From NCBI GenBank assembly GCA_902488455.1, contig CABTWG010000020.1:1-18264 (forward strand): DNA of 18,264 nt. The letters run 5' to 3'. Positions 1 through 7,928 of this stretch are shown here, in pieces. The notes under the pieces are model-generated. The model was not told the DNA's origin. It saw only the letters and a program-made list of their open reading frames with translations, and did no database searches. The position numbers were made by a program, and so were the translations under genes. Origin of the DNA: an uncultured Peptoniphilus sp. (GTDB lineage: Bacteria > Bacillota > Clostridia > Tissierellales > Peptoniphilaceae). The number at the start of each line of letters is the position of its first letter. The stretch's first letter is position 1.

Positions 1-34
1 CTCCAGAGCCTTCGGCTCTTTCGCTCAGGGTGAC
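1..34 (-). repeat. End of a probable dispersed intergenic repeat with hairpin
   Basis: Read on the minus strand, this edge segment starts GTCACCCTGAGCGAAAGAGC. It contains a perfect 6-bp hairpin, AGAGCC-TTC-GGCTCT on the plus strand (5-10 with 14-19). GTCACCCTGAGCGAA-type sequences are known as dispersed intergenic repeats in many bacterial genomes, so I read this as one end of such an element running off the left edge. No T-run follows the hairpin, which makes a simple terminator unlikely. Only one copy is visible here, so repetitiveness is inferred from memory of the motif. Confidence 0.4.
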
Positions 35-125
35 TGTATTCCTTAAGGTTTTTTAGGTTAATTTTTTATTTTTTTAAAACCTTACAACCAAGAAACCTTG
101 TTAACAACATAAAAACAAATACAAA

Positions 126-154
126 TTTATATATTTCCTAAAATATGTTATACT
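126..154 (+). promoter_or_regulatory. Extended -10 promoter of the ABC transporter operon
   Basis: The -10 box TATACT (149-154) is preceded by TGT, an extended -10. A weak -35 TTTATA (126-131) stands 17 nt upstream. The GGAGG Shine-Dalgarno starts 7 nt after the -10 box, so the predicted transcript begins at or next to the ribosome-binding site. The region upstream (about 45-130) is very A/T-rich and could act as an UP element. I could not recognise a Fur or other metal-regulator box. Confidence 0.6.
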
Positions 155-172
155 AGAGAGCGGAGGTAGATT

Positions 173-1240
173 ATGAAAAGAATATCTAAAATAATGGCGA
201 TTATTCTTATGTTTACTGCTGTTCTTACAGCTTGTGGTAAAAAAGATGATGCGCCAGTTAATAACGCAAAAAACGAAACTAAGACAGAAGAATCAGCTAA
301 GGCTTTTGAAGGTAAGACTTTAAACGTTGTTGCTACTTCAGACAAGTATGTTGGACTTTTTGAAAAGTTCACTGAACAAACTGGAGCTAAGGTTGAATTC
401 CTTTCTATGAGTTCTGGTGAAGTTATTTCTAGAACTAAGGCTGAAGGTAAACCTATGGCTGATCTATGGTTCGGTGGTGGACTTGATGCTTTCCTAGCAG
501 CTGATGCTGATGGACTTCTAGAACACTATGTAAGTGACAACTCAAAAGATGTTGACCCTGCTTACAAAGATGAAAATGGAGCATGGATTGCAAAAGGTCT
601 TACTGTTGCAGGTTTCTTAGTAAACAACAAGATCCTTGAAGAAAAAGGTCTTGAAGTTCCTATGACTTGGGAAGACATTGCTAAACCTGAATACAAAGGC
701 TTAGTTATCATGTCAAACCCTGCTATTTCAGGTACTAACTACGCTGTAGTTAAAGGTCTTCTTGACGCTATGGGAGAAGAAGCTGGATGGGATTATATAA
801 AGGCTCTTAACGAAAACATTGACTTCTATTCTAAGAGAGGTAAAGACCCTCAAGAAAAGACTGTTCAAGGTGAATTTGCTATTGGTATCATCCCTGTTGA
901 CAACGGTGCTTTCGAAGTTGCAAAAGACAATGGTCTTACTGTTGTGTACCCTGACATGATTCCATGGGTTCCAGAAGGAGTTGCAATCTTCAAAGATTCT
1001 GAAAACGTAGATGTTGCTAAGGCTTTCGTTGACTTTATGTTAACTCCAGAAGTTCAAGGCATCATTGCAGATGTAGATGGTAAAGATACTGCTCAAATCG
1101 TTGTTCCAGGAGTTGAAGGACATTCACTTGGTCTTCCACAAGACAAACTTATAAAAGAAGATCTAAGTACTTTTGGTAGCATGAGAGAAGATGTGCTTAA
1201 CAAATTCAAAGAAATAGCTAGGGACAAAGCTGAACAATAA
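173..1240 (+). CDS. ABC transporter solute-binding lipoprotein, iron(III)/organophosphate type
   Basis: This is the extracellular solute receptor of a type I ABC importer. The 355-aa protein begins with a lipoprotein signal peptide: basic MKR, a hydrophobic stretch, and lipobox LTAC with the acylated cysteine at residue 21. The mature part has the two-lobed layout of the family-1/6 binding proteins related to FbpA/AfuA, including ADLWFGGG near 96-103 and a C-terminal PEVQG segment. I cannot point to the paired tyrosines that bind ferric iron in classic FbpA, so the ligand could be ferric iron, a phosphonate or a sugar phosphate. GGAGGT 5 nt before the ATG supports the start. It leads a five-gene operon. 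Codon use is strongly T-ending (all seven Val codons in the first 100 residues are GTT), which suggests high expression. The family is secure and the substrate is not. Confidence 0.9.
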   Translation: MKRISKIMAIILMFTAVLTACGKKDDAPVNNAKNETKTEESAKAFEGKTLNVVATSDKYVGLFEKFTEQTGAKVEFLSMSSGEVISRTKAEGKPMADLWFGGGLDAFLAADADGLLEHYVSDNSKDVDPAYKDENGAWIAKGLTVAGFLVNNKILEEKGLEVPMTWEDIAKPEYKGLVIMSNPAISGTNYAVVKGLLDAMGEEAGWDYIKALNENIDFYSKRGKDPQEKTVQGEFAIGIIPVDNGAFEVAKDNGLTVVYPDMIPWVPEGVAIFKDSENVDVAKAFVDFMLTPEVQGIIADVDGKDTAQIVVPGVEGHSLGLPQDKLIKEDLSTFGSMREDVLNKFKEIARDKAEQ

Positions 1241-1262
1241 AAAATAATTTTAGGGGAGTACT

Positions 1263-2879
1263 ATGAAGGGAAAAAACATTGGTAAGATAATCGATTATTT
1301 AATAATTGGAAGTTTATTTACTATGATCATTCTCTTCATACTACTTCCTTTTATTTTTGTTTTCAAAGAGAGTTTCTTCGTCGACGGAAGGCTCTCCCTT
1401 GAAAACTTTACATATTTACTGACAAAGAGAAGAAAACTCATCACAAACACCATTACTTTAGGCGTTGTATCGACGATTCTATCTTCTGCTGCAAGTCTTA
1501 TAGTTTCTATCTATCTCTACCTTTCACCGAAGAGAAGGAGAAGCATCCTTCTTTCAATTTTATTTATAACGCTTATTAGTCCACCGTTCGTAACTTCCCT
1601 TTCCTATATCAACCTATTTGGCAGGAGAGGATTCATCACCTACGGACTTCTTGGACTTTCACTAAATGTATATGGAATGTGGGGCATCGCTGTTATGCAG
1701 ACCATCTCCCACCTTTCACTAAACGTACTACTTATCTACGGATTTTTAAAGACTCTAAGTCCGGATATCATTAACTCGGCGAGAAACCTAGGTGCAAACA
1801 CCAACAACATTATAGTAGACATTATCCTTCCAAAGGCAAATGCAGGTCTTAAGGCTGTTATACTTCTTTCATTCTTTAGAGCCATCGCCGACTTTGGAAC
1901 GCCTGCCATCATCGGTGGGAAATTTAACGTCCTTGCGCTAGAATCCTACTTTGCTGTAATTGCAGAAGGTAATTTAGCCAAAGCATCTGCTATGAATATC
2001 TTGATACTCATACCATCTGTACTTATTTTTATCTTTTATCAAAACAATCTAAGTGCCATGGCAGAAACTTCTGGATTTGACAGAACGGAGCTTGAAATTA
2101 AGAGAAACGGAACCCTATACTATATAATTGCTGTTATTTCTCTTATCTTAGTTGCGGCGCTTAGTATTCTATATATAACGATTATTTTCTCTGCCTTTAC
2201 CCGCATGAAGGACGGATCACTGACCTTTACCCTACAAAACTTAATCGACACGAAGCCGTACATCACAGGGGCGATGGTGAGAAGTATAGTCTACAGTTTG
2301 ATCTCTGCCGTAAGTGGATCGATTATAGGACTTTTGATTGGCTACTATCTTCAAATTAGAAAGTTAAGAGCCATGAAGGTCATCGACTTTATCGCAAACC
2401 TTCCATATATAATTCCAGGCACATTCTTCGGGCTAGGATACTTACTATTCTTTAAGAATCCACCGATAGCCATCACAGGCACAGCGACAATCGTAGTTCT
2501 AAACGTGGTATTTAAACAGCTTCCATTTTCAACAAGAGTCGGCAGTAGTCAGATGGAATCCATTGATAGAGAGACCCTTGATTCTGTTAAATCTCTTGGA
2601 GGAAATAATATGAACGCCCTTTACGACGTGGTGCTACCACTTAGTAGAGAAGGGCTTAAGGTTTCATTTATAAACGGATTTACCACCACCATGACCACCA
2701 TCGGGTCCATAATCTTTCTAGTCTATCCTGGAAGAAAAGTCCTAACCCTTGTTATGTTTGATGTAATTCAATCGGGAAAATACAATATTGGATCGGTAAT
2801 TGCCCTTATAATCATCCTTATCTGTCTAGCGATTAACGCTCTTGGATACATGTTCTTTGGAGGGAAAAATGTTTCTTGA
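1263..2879 (+). CDS. Fused two-domain ABC transporter permease, FbpB-like
   Basis: This is the membrane channel subunit of the importer. At 538 aa it is twice the size of a single permease and carries two tandem binding-protein-dependent transport domains. Each has an EAA loop that docks on the ATPase: NSARNLGAN...LPKANAG at about 171-195, and DSVKSLGGN...LPLSREG at about 440-464. About a dozen hydrophobic segments are visible, the first at residues 12-34. Duplicated permeases of this length are typical of FbpB-type iron importers and of ThiP. It starts 22 nt after the binding-protein gene behind AGGGGAG, and its last 11 bases overlap the ATPase gene. The binding protein does not look like a thiamine receptor, so ThiP is less likely. 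Confidence 0.9.
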   Translation: MKGKNIGKIIDYLIIGSLFTMIILFILLPFIFVFKESFFVDGRLSLENFTYLLTKRRKLITNTITLGVVSTILSSAASLIVSIYLYLSPKRRRSILLSILFITLISPPFVTSLSYINLFGRRGFITYGLLGLSLNVYGMWGIAVMQTISHLSLNVLLIYGFLKTLSPDIINSARNLGANTNNIIVDIILPKANAGLKAVILLSFFRAIADFGTPAIIGGKFNVLALESYFAVIAEGNLAKASAMNILILIPSVLIFIFYQNNLSAMAETSGFDRTELEIKRNGTLYYIIAVISLILVAALSILYITIIFSAFTRMKDGSLTFTLQNLIDTKPYITGAMVRSIVYSLISAVSGSIIGLLIGYYLQIRKLRAMKVIDFIANLPYIIPGTFFGLGYLLFFKNPPIAITGTATIVVLNVVFKQLPFSTRVGSSQMESIDRETLDSVKSLGGNNMNALYDVVLPLSREGLKVSFINGFTTTMTTIGSIIFLVYPGRKVLTLVMFDVIQSGKYNIGSVIALIIILICLAINALGYMFFGGKNVS

Positions 2880-3786
2880 AATAAAAAATTTAACTAAAAA
2901 ATACGGCGACTTCTACGCCATAAAAGATATAAATTTCTCCTTGGAAAAAGGAGAACTACTTTGCCTTCTTGGACCTTCCGGATGTGGGAAATCCACCATC
3001 TTAAAGGGTATCGGAGGATTTATAGAAGTAGAGGGAAATATAATTCTAAATGGGAAGGACATCACCCACACTCCTCCAGAAAAGCGTGGAGTGGCGACGG
3101 TGTTTCAATCATTGGGACTTTTTCCACATATGAATGTAATTGAAAATATAAAGTACGGACTTAAATTCAACGGAACTCCTAAGAACAAAAGAGATGAAAT
3201 GGCAGAAGAGATGCTTAAGACCCTTGGACTTGAAGGTTTCGGAAAGAGGAAGATAAACGAACTCTCTGGAGGTCAAAGACAGAGGGTTGCCCTGGGAAGA
3301 TCCATGATAGTTGGTCCGGAGCTACTATTACTCGACGAACCTCTCTCAAGTCTTGATGCGAAACTTCAAAAGTCTATGAGGCAGGAGATCAGAGACTTTC
3401 AAAAGAAATTTGACATCACAACCATCTTCGTAACCCATAACCAGGAGGAGGCATTTGAAATTGCAGATAAGATAATCCTTTTAAATGAAGGCAAGATCAT
3501 GCAGACTGGAGTGGCAAAGGAAATCTACGAACACCCGGCAAACGAATTTGTCCTCGACTTCATAGGAAGTTCCAATACACTTGAAGATGGGTACGCAAGG
3601 CCAGAAGATATCACACTGGGCTCTGGAAGTACAAAGGCAAGGATAAAAAATATTATCTTTAAAGGATCTTTTACAGAAGTAATCCTAGATACGGAGTACG
3701 GAAACTTAACAGCCTTTACTATGGACGACGAAGATCTAAAGATCGATGATGAAATAAATATAGATATCAAGAGGGAAAAGATATGA
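2869..3786 (+). CDS. ABC transporter ATP-binding protein, FbpC/PotA-like
   Basis: This ATPase powers the importer. I place the start at the ATG at 2869, behind GGAGGG, rather than at the in-frame ATG at 2842, which has no ribosome-binding site and adds nine residues foreign to the family. The resulting protein has 305 aa. It has every nucleotide-binding motif: Walker A GPSGCGKST (35-43), Q-loop Gln80, signature LSGGQ (132-136), Walker B LLLLDEP (152-158) and switch His190. A short C-terminal regulatory region (about 245-305) resembles a trimmed TOBE domain, as in FbpC or PotA, which usually run to about 350 aa. The gene overlaps the permease by 11 bp and the next gene by 4 bp (ATGA), which implies translational coupling. 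Confidence 0.92.
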   Translation: MFLEIKNLTKKYGDFYAIKDINFSLEKGELLCLLGPSGCGKSTILKGIGGFIEVEGNIILNGKDITHTPPEKRGVATVFQSLGLFPHMNVIENIKYGLKFNGTPKNKRDEMAEEMLKTLGLEGFGKRKINELSGGQRQRVALGRSMIVGPELLLLDEPLSSLDAKLQKSMRQEIRDFQKKFDITTIFVTHNQEEAFEIADKIILLNEGKIMQTGVAKEIYEHPANEFVLDFIGSSNTLEDGYARPEDITLGSGSTKARIKNIIFKGSFTEVILDTEYGNLTAFTMDDEDLKIDDEINIDIKREKI

Positions 3787-5003
3787 AGATTTTAAATGTT
3801 TTGGCTCAGCTACCTATGAAGACTGGAAGCGGAGTATATTTTACAAATTTAATTGAAGAATTAAACGATCAAGGTCACGAAAATATTTTGCTCTACGGAG
3901 TTCAAGCTCCATATAAAGTGGACGTTAAAGGCAAGCACTACCCAGTGGAATTTAAATCAGATCAGATTCCATTTCCAATCGCTGGAATGAGTGACATCAT
4001 GCCATATGAAAGCACCGTCTATTCAGAAATGACAGAAGAGATGATCGACCTAGAACTTGGTGTATTTAGAGAAAAATTATTAGAGATAAGAGAGAAAGAA
4101 GATGTGGATCTAGTCATCACCCACCATCTATTCTTCCTATCATCAATGGTTAGAGAAATATTTAAAGACACTCCAGTGGTTGCATTTTGCCACGGAACCG
4201 ATCTAAGGCAAATTGAGAGATACCCAAGATTTTTAAAAAGATGCGAAAATATCAAGGATCTCGACATGATATTTACAGTTTCTCCAAACGAAGGTCCAAA
4301 GATAAGAGAGATCTTCTCCTATGACGAAGAAAAGATAAACTTAGTGGGTGGAGGATTTAATCAAAATATCTTCAACAGAAATTACGAGAAAAGAGACGAC
4401 GGCATCCTTAGAGTCTGCTACGCAGGCAAGATGTCAAGAGCCAAGGGAGTTTATGAACTTGCAAGCAGTTTTCCACTGGTAAAAAAAGATATAGAAAACC
4501 TAGAATACCATATTATCGGCGCAACTTCCGATGAGGAAAAGAAAAATCTTTACGACCTTGCGAACAATATGGAAGGCTTCAAAGTCTATGATGCAGAAGA
4601 CCAAGTGACCATGGCGAACCATCTTAAGAAATGCGATGTATTTGTCCTACCTTCTTACTACGAAGCTTTGGGACTTATCGCAATTGAAGCGATGGCTACT
4701 GGACTTTACGCAGTTACATCAGAGATTGAAGGACTTATTGCAGAGCTTGGAGATAAAGTAAACGACTCTGGGCTTATTCTTTACACGAAGCTTCCAACGA
4801 TCTATGACTTGGACAACCCTTGCGAAGAAGAAGTGCCAGCCTATGTAGAAAGGCTTGCGGAAAATATCAAGACCCAACTTTTAAAAGTTGAAAGAGGCGA
4901 AGAAGTTTCAAAGGAAATCATGGATATAATCGATGGAAAATCCTGGAGAAATCTTGCAAAAAGAATTGAAAAGAAATTAATAGAGGTAGTAAATGACAGA
5001 TAA
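3783..5003 (+). CDS. GT4-family glycosyltransferase
   Basis: This is a cytoplasmic or membrane-associated retaining glycosyltransferase of the GT-B fold (406 aa). The N-terminal acceptor lobe has the early glycine-containing loop of the family (LPMKTGSG, 10-17). The C-terminal lobe (about 207-360) opens with RVCYAGKMSRAKGV, and the sugar-nucleotide site has the E-x7-E motif EALGLIAIE (Glu294 and Glu302). No signal peptide is visible. It overlaps the ATPase gene by 4 bp and the CpXC gene by 11 bp, so it is part of the transporter operon, an unusual partner for an importer. Acceptor and donor cannot be read from the sequence. Possibilities include cell-surface glycan, glycolipid or a small thiol precursor. 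Confidence 0.88.
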   Translation: MKILNVLAQLPMKTGSGVYFTNLIEELNDQGHENILLYGVQAPYKVDVKGKHYPVEFKSDQIPFPIAGMSDIMPYESTVYSEMTEEMIDLELGVFREKLLEIREKEDVDLVITHHLFFLSSMVREIFKDTPVVAFCHGTDLRQIERYPRFLKRCENIKDLDMIFTVSPNEGPKIREIFSYDEEKINLVGGGFNQNIFNRNYEKRDDGILRVCYAGKMSRAKGVYELASSFPLVKKDIENLEYHIIGATSDEEKKNLYDLANNMEGFKVYDAEDQVTMANHLKKCDVFVLPSYYEALGLIAIEAMATGLYAVTSEIEGLIAELGDKVNDSGLILYTKLPTIYDLDNPCEEEVPAYVERLAENIKTQLLKVERGEEVSKEIMDIIDGKSWRNLAKRIEKKLIEVVNDR

Positions 5004-5664
5004 ATTTATTGAAAAAGCAGTATGCACTCATTGCAACGAACCATTTGACGTGGAGCTATACGCCAGTGTAAACACGAGGGTGAATCCTGAGTTGGAGCTT
5101 AAGGTTTTAAACTTTGATGCATTTGAGTATACCTGCCCTCATTGCGGCGAAAAGGTAAAGGTAATCTACGACATGCTCTACCACATGGAGCCTGAAGGAA
5201 CGATGATCTACCTAACGGACCCGACCCAAGTGGAAGAACAGGTAAAGACTATAGACGAATTTTATAAAAGTGACTTCAAGAAGCTCCAAGAGCTTATGAA
5301 GCTAGAACCACCAAGGGTAAGGGTGGTGACAGACCTAATAGATCTAAGAGAAAAGATCCTTATCTTCAAAGCTGGACTTGACGATAGAATTATGGAACTT
5401 ATGAAATCATTCTTAATTCTTCAGATTCATGAGAGTGAAAATTTGGAAATCATGAGAATCTTCTATGATATCGTTGATGAAAAACCAACCATCGTCATAA
5501 TAGACACCGACTTCAAAGAGTATCATTACGACTTTGACGAAGAAGCATATAGAGGAATGGAAGAACAGTTCAAAGAGGCGAAAGATTTCGATAGATACGT
5601 TGTAAATGAAGGCTTCGCCGCAGAGTTTATAGAACATTTGCTCGAAAAAAAGAGAAAGAATTAA
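4993..5664 (+). CDS. CpXC domain zinc-knuckle protein
   Basis: The 223-aa protein has two Cys-x2-Cys knuckles, CTHC (Cys11, Cys14) and CPHC (Cys48, Cys51), in the N-terminal 65 residues. This is the pattern of the CpXC family, which is common in clostridia and relatives and has no established function. The four cysteines probably bind one zinc. The rest is acidic, mixed alpha/beta, without signal peptide or membrane segment. GAGG lies 6 nt before the ATG, and the start overlaps the glycosyltransferase by 11 bp. It is the last gene of the ABC transporter operon, followed by a strong terminator. The family call is firm. A role in metal handling is only suggested by the transporter context. Confidence 0.8.
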   Translation: MTDKFIEKAVCTHCNEPFDVELYASVNTRVNPELELKVLNFDAFEYTCPHCGEKVKVIYDMLYHMEPEGTMIYLTDPTQVEEQVKTIDEFYKSDFKKLQELMKLEPPRVRVVTDLIDLREKILIFKAGLDDRIMELMKSFLILQIHESENLEIMRIFYDIVDEKPTIVIIDTDFKEYHYDFDEEAYRGMEEQFKEAKDFDRYVVNEGFAAEFIEHLLEKKRKN

Positions 5665-5677
5665 AAAATAAAAAAAT

Positions 5678-5724
5678 CCTTCAATCGAAGTTACTTCTTA
5701 GTCGCTTCAATTGAAGGTTTTTTT
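5678..5724. terminator. Bidirectional terminator between convergent operons
   Basis: A 13-nt stem (5678-5690 with 5705-5717, CCTTCAATCGAAG against CTTCAATTGAAGG) encloses a 14-nt loop. A T-run follows at 5718-5724, and an A-run lies before it at about 5671-5676. There is one C/A mismatch in the plus-strand RNA, which becomes a G-U pair in the minus-strand RNA. It should therefore stop both the transporter operon and the oncoming carboxypeptidase operon. The stop codon of the minus-strand gene sits at the end of the T-run. Confidence 0.85.
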
Positions 5725-7036
5725 ATGCTGCTTTATCCACGTCTATATTTTTAAATATTTCTCTATAGATGGACATAATCTTGTTGATTATTCCTTTTTC
5801 GCGAATCTCTTCTTTAATTATTAATTTCGACTCTCCCACTTCTTTTCCATCCACAGTATAGGTAATTGAACCTACTACAGTATCCTTTGGAAGAGGAGCT
5901 GCGATTTCATTTAAATGGATTTCACTTTCCACTTTTGATTCTGGATGAACCAGCGAAGAAACTTCTGATTCTTGGTACACATCGTAGTCTTTCTCTTGGG
6001 AGTTTTCTGCTTCTATCTTGCCGACAGAGACTTCTGTGTTTCCGAGAATTCTATTTTCATATTTTTGAAGGGCGATATTTGCAACCCTCTTGGCAACCAC
6101 ATACCTTGACCAGTCGGACTTAGATCCAGTTGTGATGGTTATAAGCCTTAAATCTTTGGTAGTTTTACCGTCGCCAGGCTTAAGTTCCGTAGCAATAAGG
6201 CATCTTCCAGCAGCTCCAGTGTAACCTGTCTTAAGTCCTTGGACTTCAGGAATTACGCCGAGTATCGGGTTGGTGGAGTAGGCTGTAAATTCTCTTTCAG
6301 CTTCCACAATGGAAGGCGTCTTTGTATATTCTAAGACTTCTGGGTGTTCCTTCATCAAAAATCTCGCAAGAAGAAACATTTCCCTAGTGGTCATCTTGTT
6401 ATAATCTTCGATTGCATAATCTGTTAGCCCGGTTGGGTTTATCATGTGGGCGTTGGTTAAACCGAGATCCTTGCATTTCTTATTCATCATTTCAACGAAG
6501 GCTTCCGTCGAACCTGCCACCTTAATAGCAAGAGAAGTTATTGCGTCGTTTCCAGAGATGACTAGAGATGCAGTTAAAAGCTGTTTTACAGTCTTGGTGT
6601 CCCCTTCCTTGATTTTGTAAGAGGAACCTGGAAGCACCTCTGCTTCATGGGGAATCGTAACTTCATCTTCGAGTTTCAACCTGCCTGCTTTGATTTCATC
6701 TAGCACTACATATACTGACACGAGTTTCGAGGTAGAAGCCATGGCAACCACTTCGTCAATGTCATTATACTCGAGCACTTCTCCAGTTTCATAGTCTCCT
6801 ATTAGAAAAGTCTTTGCAAGTTCATTGGTGGATTTCTTGTCTAATTTATCTACCAACAACGCCTCTTCGTAGGTGGCTCTATCCACGCCATGAGAAGTAG
6901 GCACGAATATATTTTGATTTCTGATCTCCTGAGGCTGAGTTTCCTCTTCCTTCTCCTGCACATTCTCCATTGCAAAAGAGATGCTAGGACTAAGTAGAAT
7001 AATAATTGCAAGGATTAAACTTGTAAGTCTTCTCAT
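5723..7036 (-). CDS. dacA: D-alanyl-D-alanine carboxypeptidase (PBP5-like, S11 family)
   Basis: This penicillin-binding protein trims the terminal D-alanine from peptidoglycan stem peptides at the outer face of the membrane. The 437-aa sequence has an N-terminal signal peptide (about 1-22, ending SFA). All three active-site motifs are present: S-x-x-K as STSK (Ser101 nucleophile, Lys104), SGN (161-163) and KTG (269-271). A beta-rich C-terminal domain (about 325-408) follows, then a probable amphipathic helix (about 411-428) that would hold the protein at the membrane. An acidic, low-complexity linker at 25-40 separates signal and catalytic domain. Its ATG overlaps the stop of the upstream gene by 4 bp, so it is translated in a coupled way as the last gene of its operon. 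dacA/dacF naming is by similarity. Confidence 0.92.
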   Translation of the reverse strand: MRRLTSLILAIIILLSPSISFAMENVQEKEEETQPQEIRNQNIFVPTSHGVDRATYEEALLVDKLDKKSTNELAKTFLIGDYETGEVLEYNDIDEVVAMASTSKLVSVYVVLDEIKAGRLKLEDEVTIPHEAEVLPGSSYKIKEGDTKTVKQLLTASLVISGNDAITSLAIKVAGSTEAFVEMMNKKCKDLGLTNAHMINPTGLTDYAIEDYNKMTTREMFLLARFLMKEHPEVLEYTKTPSIVEAEREFTAYSTNPILGVIPEVQGLKTGYTGAAGRCLIATELKPGDGKTTKDLRLITITTGSKSDWSRYVVAKRVANIALQKYENRILGNTEVSVGKIEAENSQEKDYDVYQESEVSSLVHPESKVESEIHLNEIAAPLPKDTVVGSITYTVDGKEVGESKLIIKEEIREKGIINKIMSIYREIFKNIDVDKAA

Positions 7037-7341
7037 TTCTTTCTTTTACTTTCTACAGAATCTATCTTTTCCATAAAGGATCTTTCCTTGTCGCGTCTGT
7101 CGTCGATCTTCACAACTGAATAGACCCTATTTGCTCCATTTGAAAATACGGACTCTTGCATCTTCTTAATAGCTTCATACATTGTATCTAAATCGGGAGC
7201 CTCTATAACTGTTCCCATTGGGTTAAGTGCAAATGTAATATTTTCCATGTCACTAATGCTATCTAAAGCACCTGCAACGTATTTTGAAACTGATGTAGTT
7301 TCTGTTCCTATTGGAACTAGTGTAAGTTCACAAACTACCAT
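7033..7341 (-). CDS. MTH1187-type thiamine-binding protein
   Basis: This small cytoplasmic alpha/beta protein belongs to the MTH1187/YkoF-like thiamine-binding family (formerly DUF77). Family hallmarks are the opening strand VVCELTLVPIGTETTSVSKYV and the phrase FALNPMGTVIEAPDLDTMYEAI. The start is set at the ATG at 7341 (102 aa). GGAGGT lies 4 nt upstream of it, whereas the earlier in-frame ATG at 7353 precedes that ribosome-binding site. The Shine-Dalgarno lies inside the last codons of the upstream DUF1275 gene, and the stop overlaps the carboxypeptidase start by 4 bp. Members are thought to bind thiamine or related pyrimidines. I see no thiamine riboswitch or thiamine gene nearby, so its place in a cell-wall operon is unexplained. 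Confidence 0.82.
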   Translation of the reverse strand: MVVCELTLVPIGTETTSVSKYVAGALDSISDMENITFALNPMGTVIEAPDLDTMYEAIKKMQESVFSNGANRVYSVVKIDDRRDKERSFMEKIDSVESKRKK

Positions 7342-7343
7342 AA

Positions 7344-7928
7344 TTACCTCCATATAAATGCCAAGATGATGTAGATCACAGCTACCACAAGCTGGCTCAA
7401 ATTTTTCACATAAAAATATAATATACCACCAAGAATAAAAAATCCAATCGATACTAAAAAAAATCTGCTGATGTGAAGACGAGATCCATCCTTGGTCTTT
7501 AAATATCTTCCTATTATCGATGCACTATCTGTTAAATATCCAGTGATATGGGTGCTTCTCACAATGACTCCGTCGTACTTAATAAGTAAAGAGTTTTGAA
7601 ACCCAAAAATAAAAGTGAGCACATAAACTGCCATATCTCCTGCGAAGTAGGATAGAGTCGCAAGTACAGCCATCATTATAAATCCTCGCTTAAAATTATC
7701 TCCATAGGTTAGATAAGAACCAGCCAATGAACCTATAAAAAACAGCGCAAAAATAAAAATTAAAAAAATCATCTTCTTTTTGTCACCGATAGACAGGGCA
7801 ATAGCAGTTGCATTTCCAGTGTGGTGAGTGATTGGAGTCTTGAAATTCATAACGCAGTACGCATTTGAAAGGCCGCTTGCCACCATAAGAAGCATAATTT
7901 TTAATTTGAAACCAAGATCTCTATTCAC
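7344..7928 (-). CDS. DUF1275 (YoaK family) membrane protein
   Basis: This integral membrane protein has about six hydrophobic segments and the DUF1275 signature: early GLSNAYC followed by THHTGNATAIALSIG, and a second-half THITGYLTDSASIIGRYL that echoes the first THHTGN motif. The role of the family is not established. At 194 aa it is slightly short for members of about 220 aa. I prefer the GTG at 7928, because an ACGGAG Shine-Dalgarno stands 7 nt before it. An upstream in-frame TTG at 7934 lies only 1 nt after that site. The gene overlaps the glucosaminidase stop by 8 bp and ends 2 nt before the thiamine-binding-protein start. Confidence 0.78.
   Translation of the reverse strand: MNRDLGFKLKIMLLMVASGLSNAYCVMNFKTPITHHTGNATAIALSIGDKKKMIFLIFIFALFFIGSLAGSYLTYGDNFKRGFIMMAVLATLSYFAGDMAVYVLTFIFGFQNSLLIKYDGVIVRSTHITGYLTDSASIIGRYLKTKDGSRLHISRFFLVSIGFFILGGILYFYVKNLSQLVVAVIYIILAFIWR

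Noticed and set aside
41..84. AAGGTTTT/AAAACCTT inverted repeat and long T-runs upstream of the first gene
   Set aside because: The 8-bp stem spans a long A/T loop and is easily explained by base composition. I could not support a riboswitch or terminator.
2842..2868. Upstream ATG for the ABC ATPase
   Set aside because: It lacks a ribosome-binding site and extends the overlap with the permease. The ATG at 2869 follows GGAGGG and gives the normal family N-terminus.
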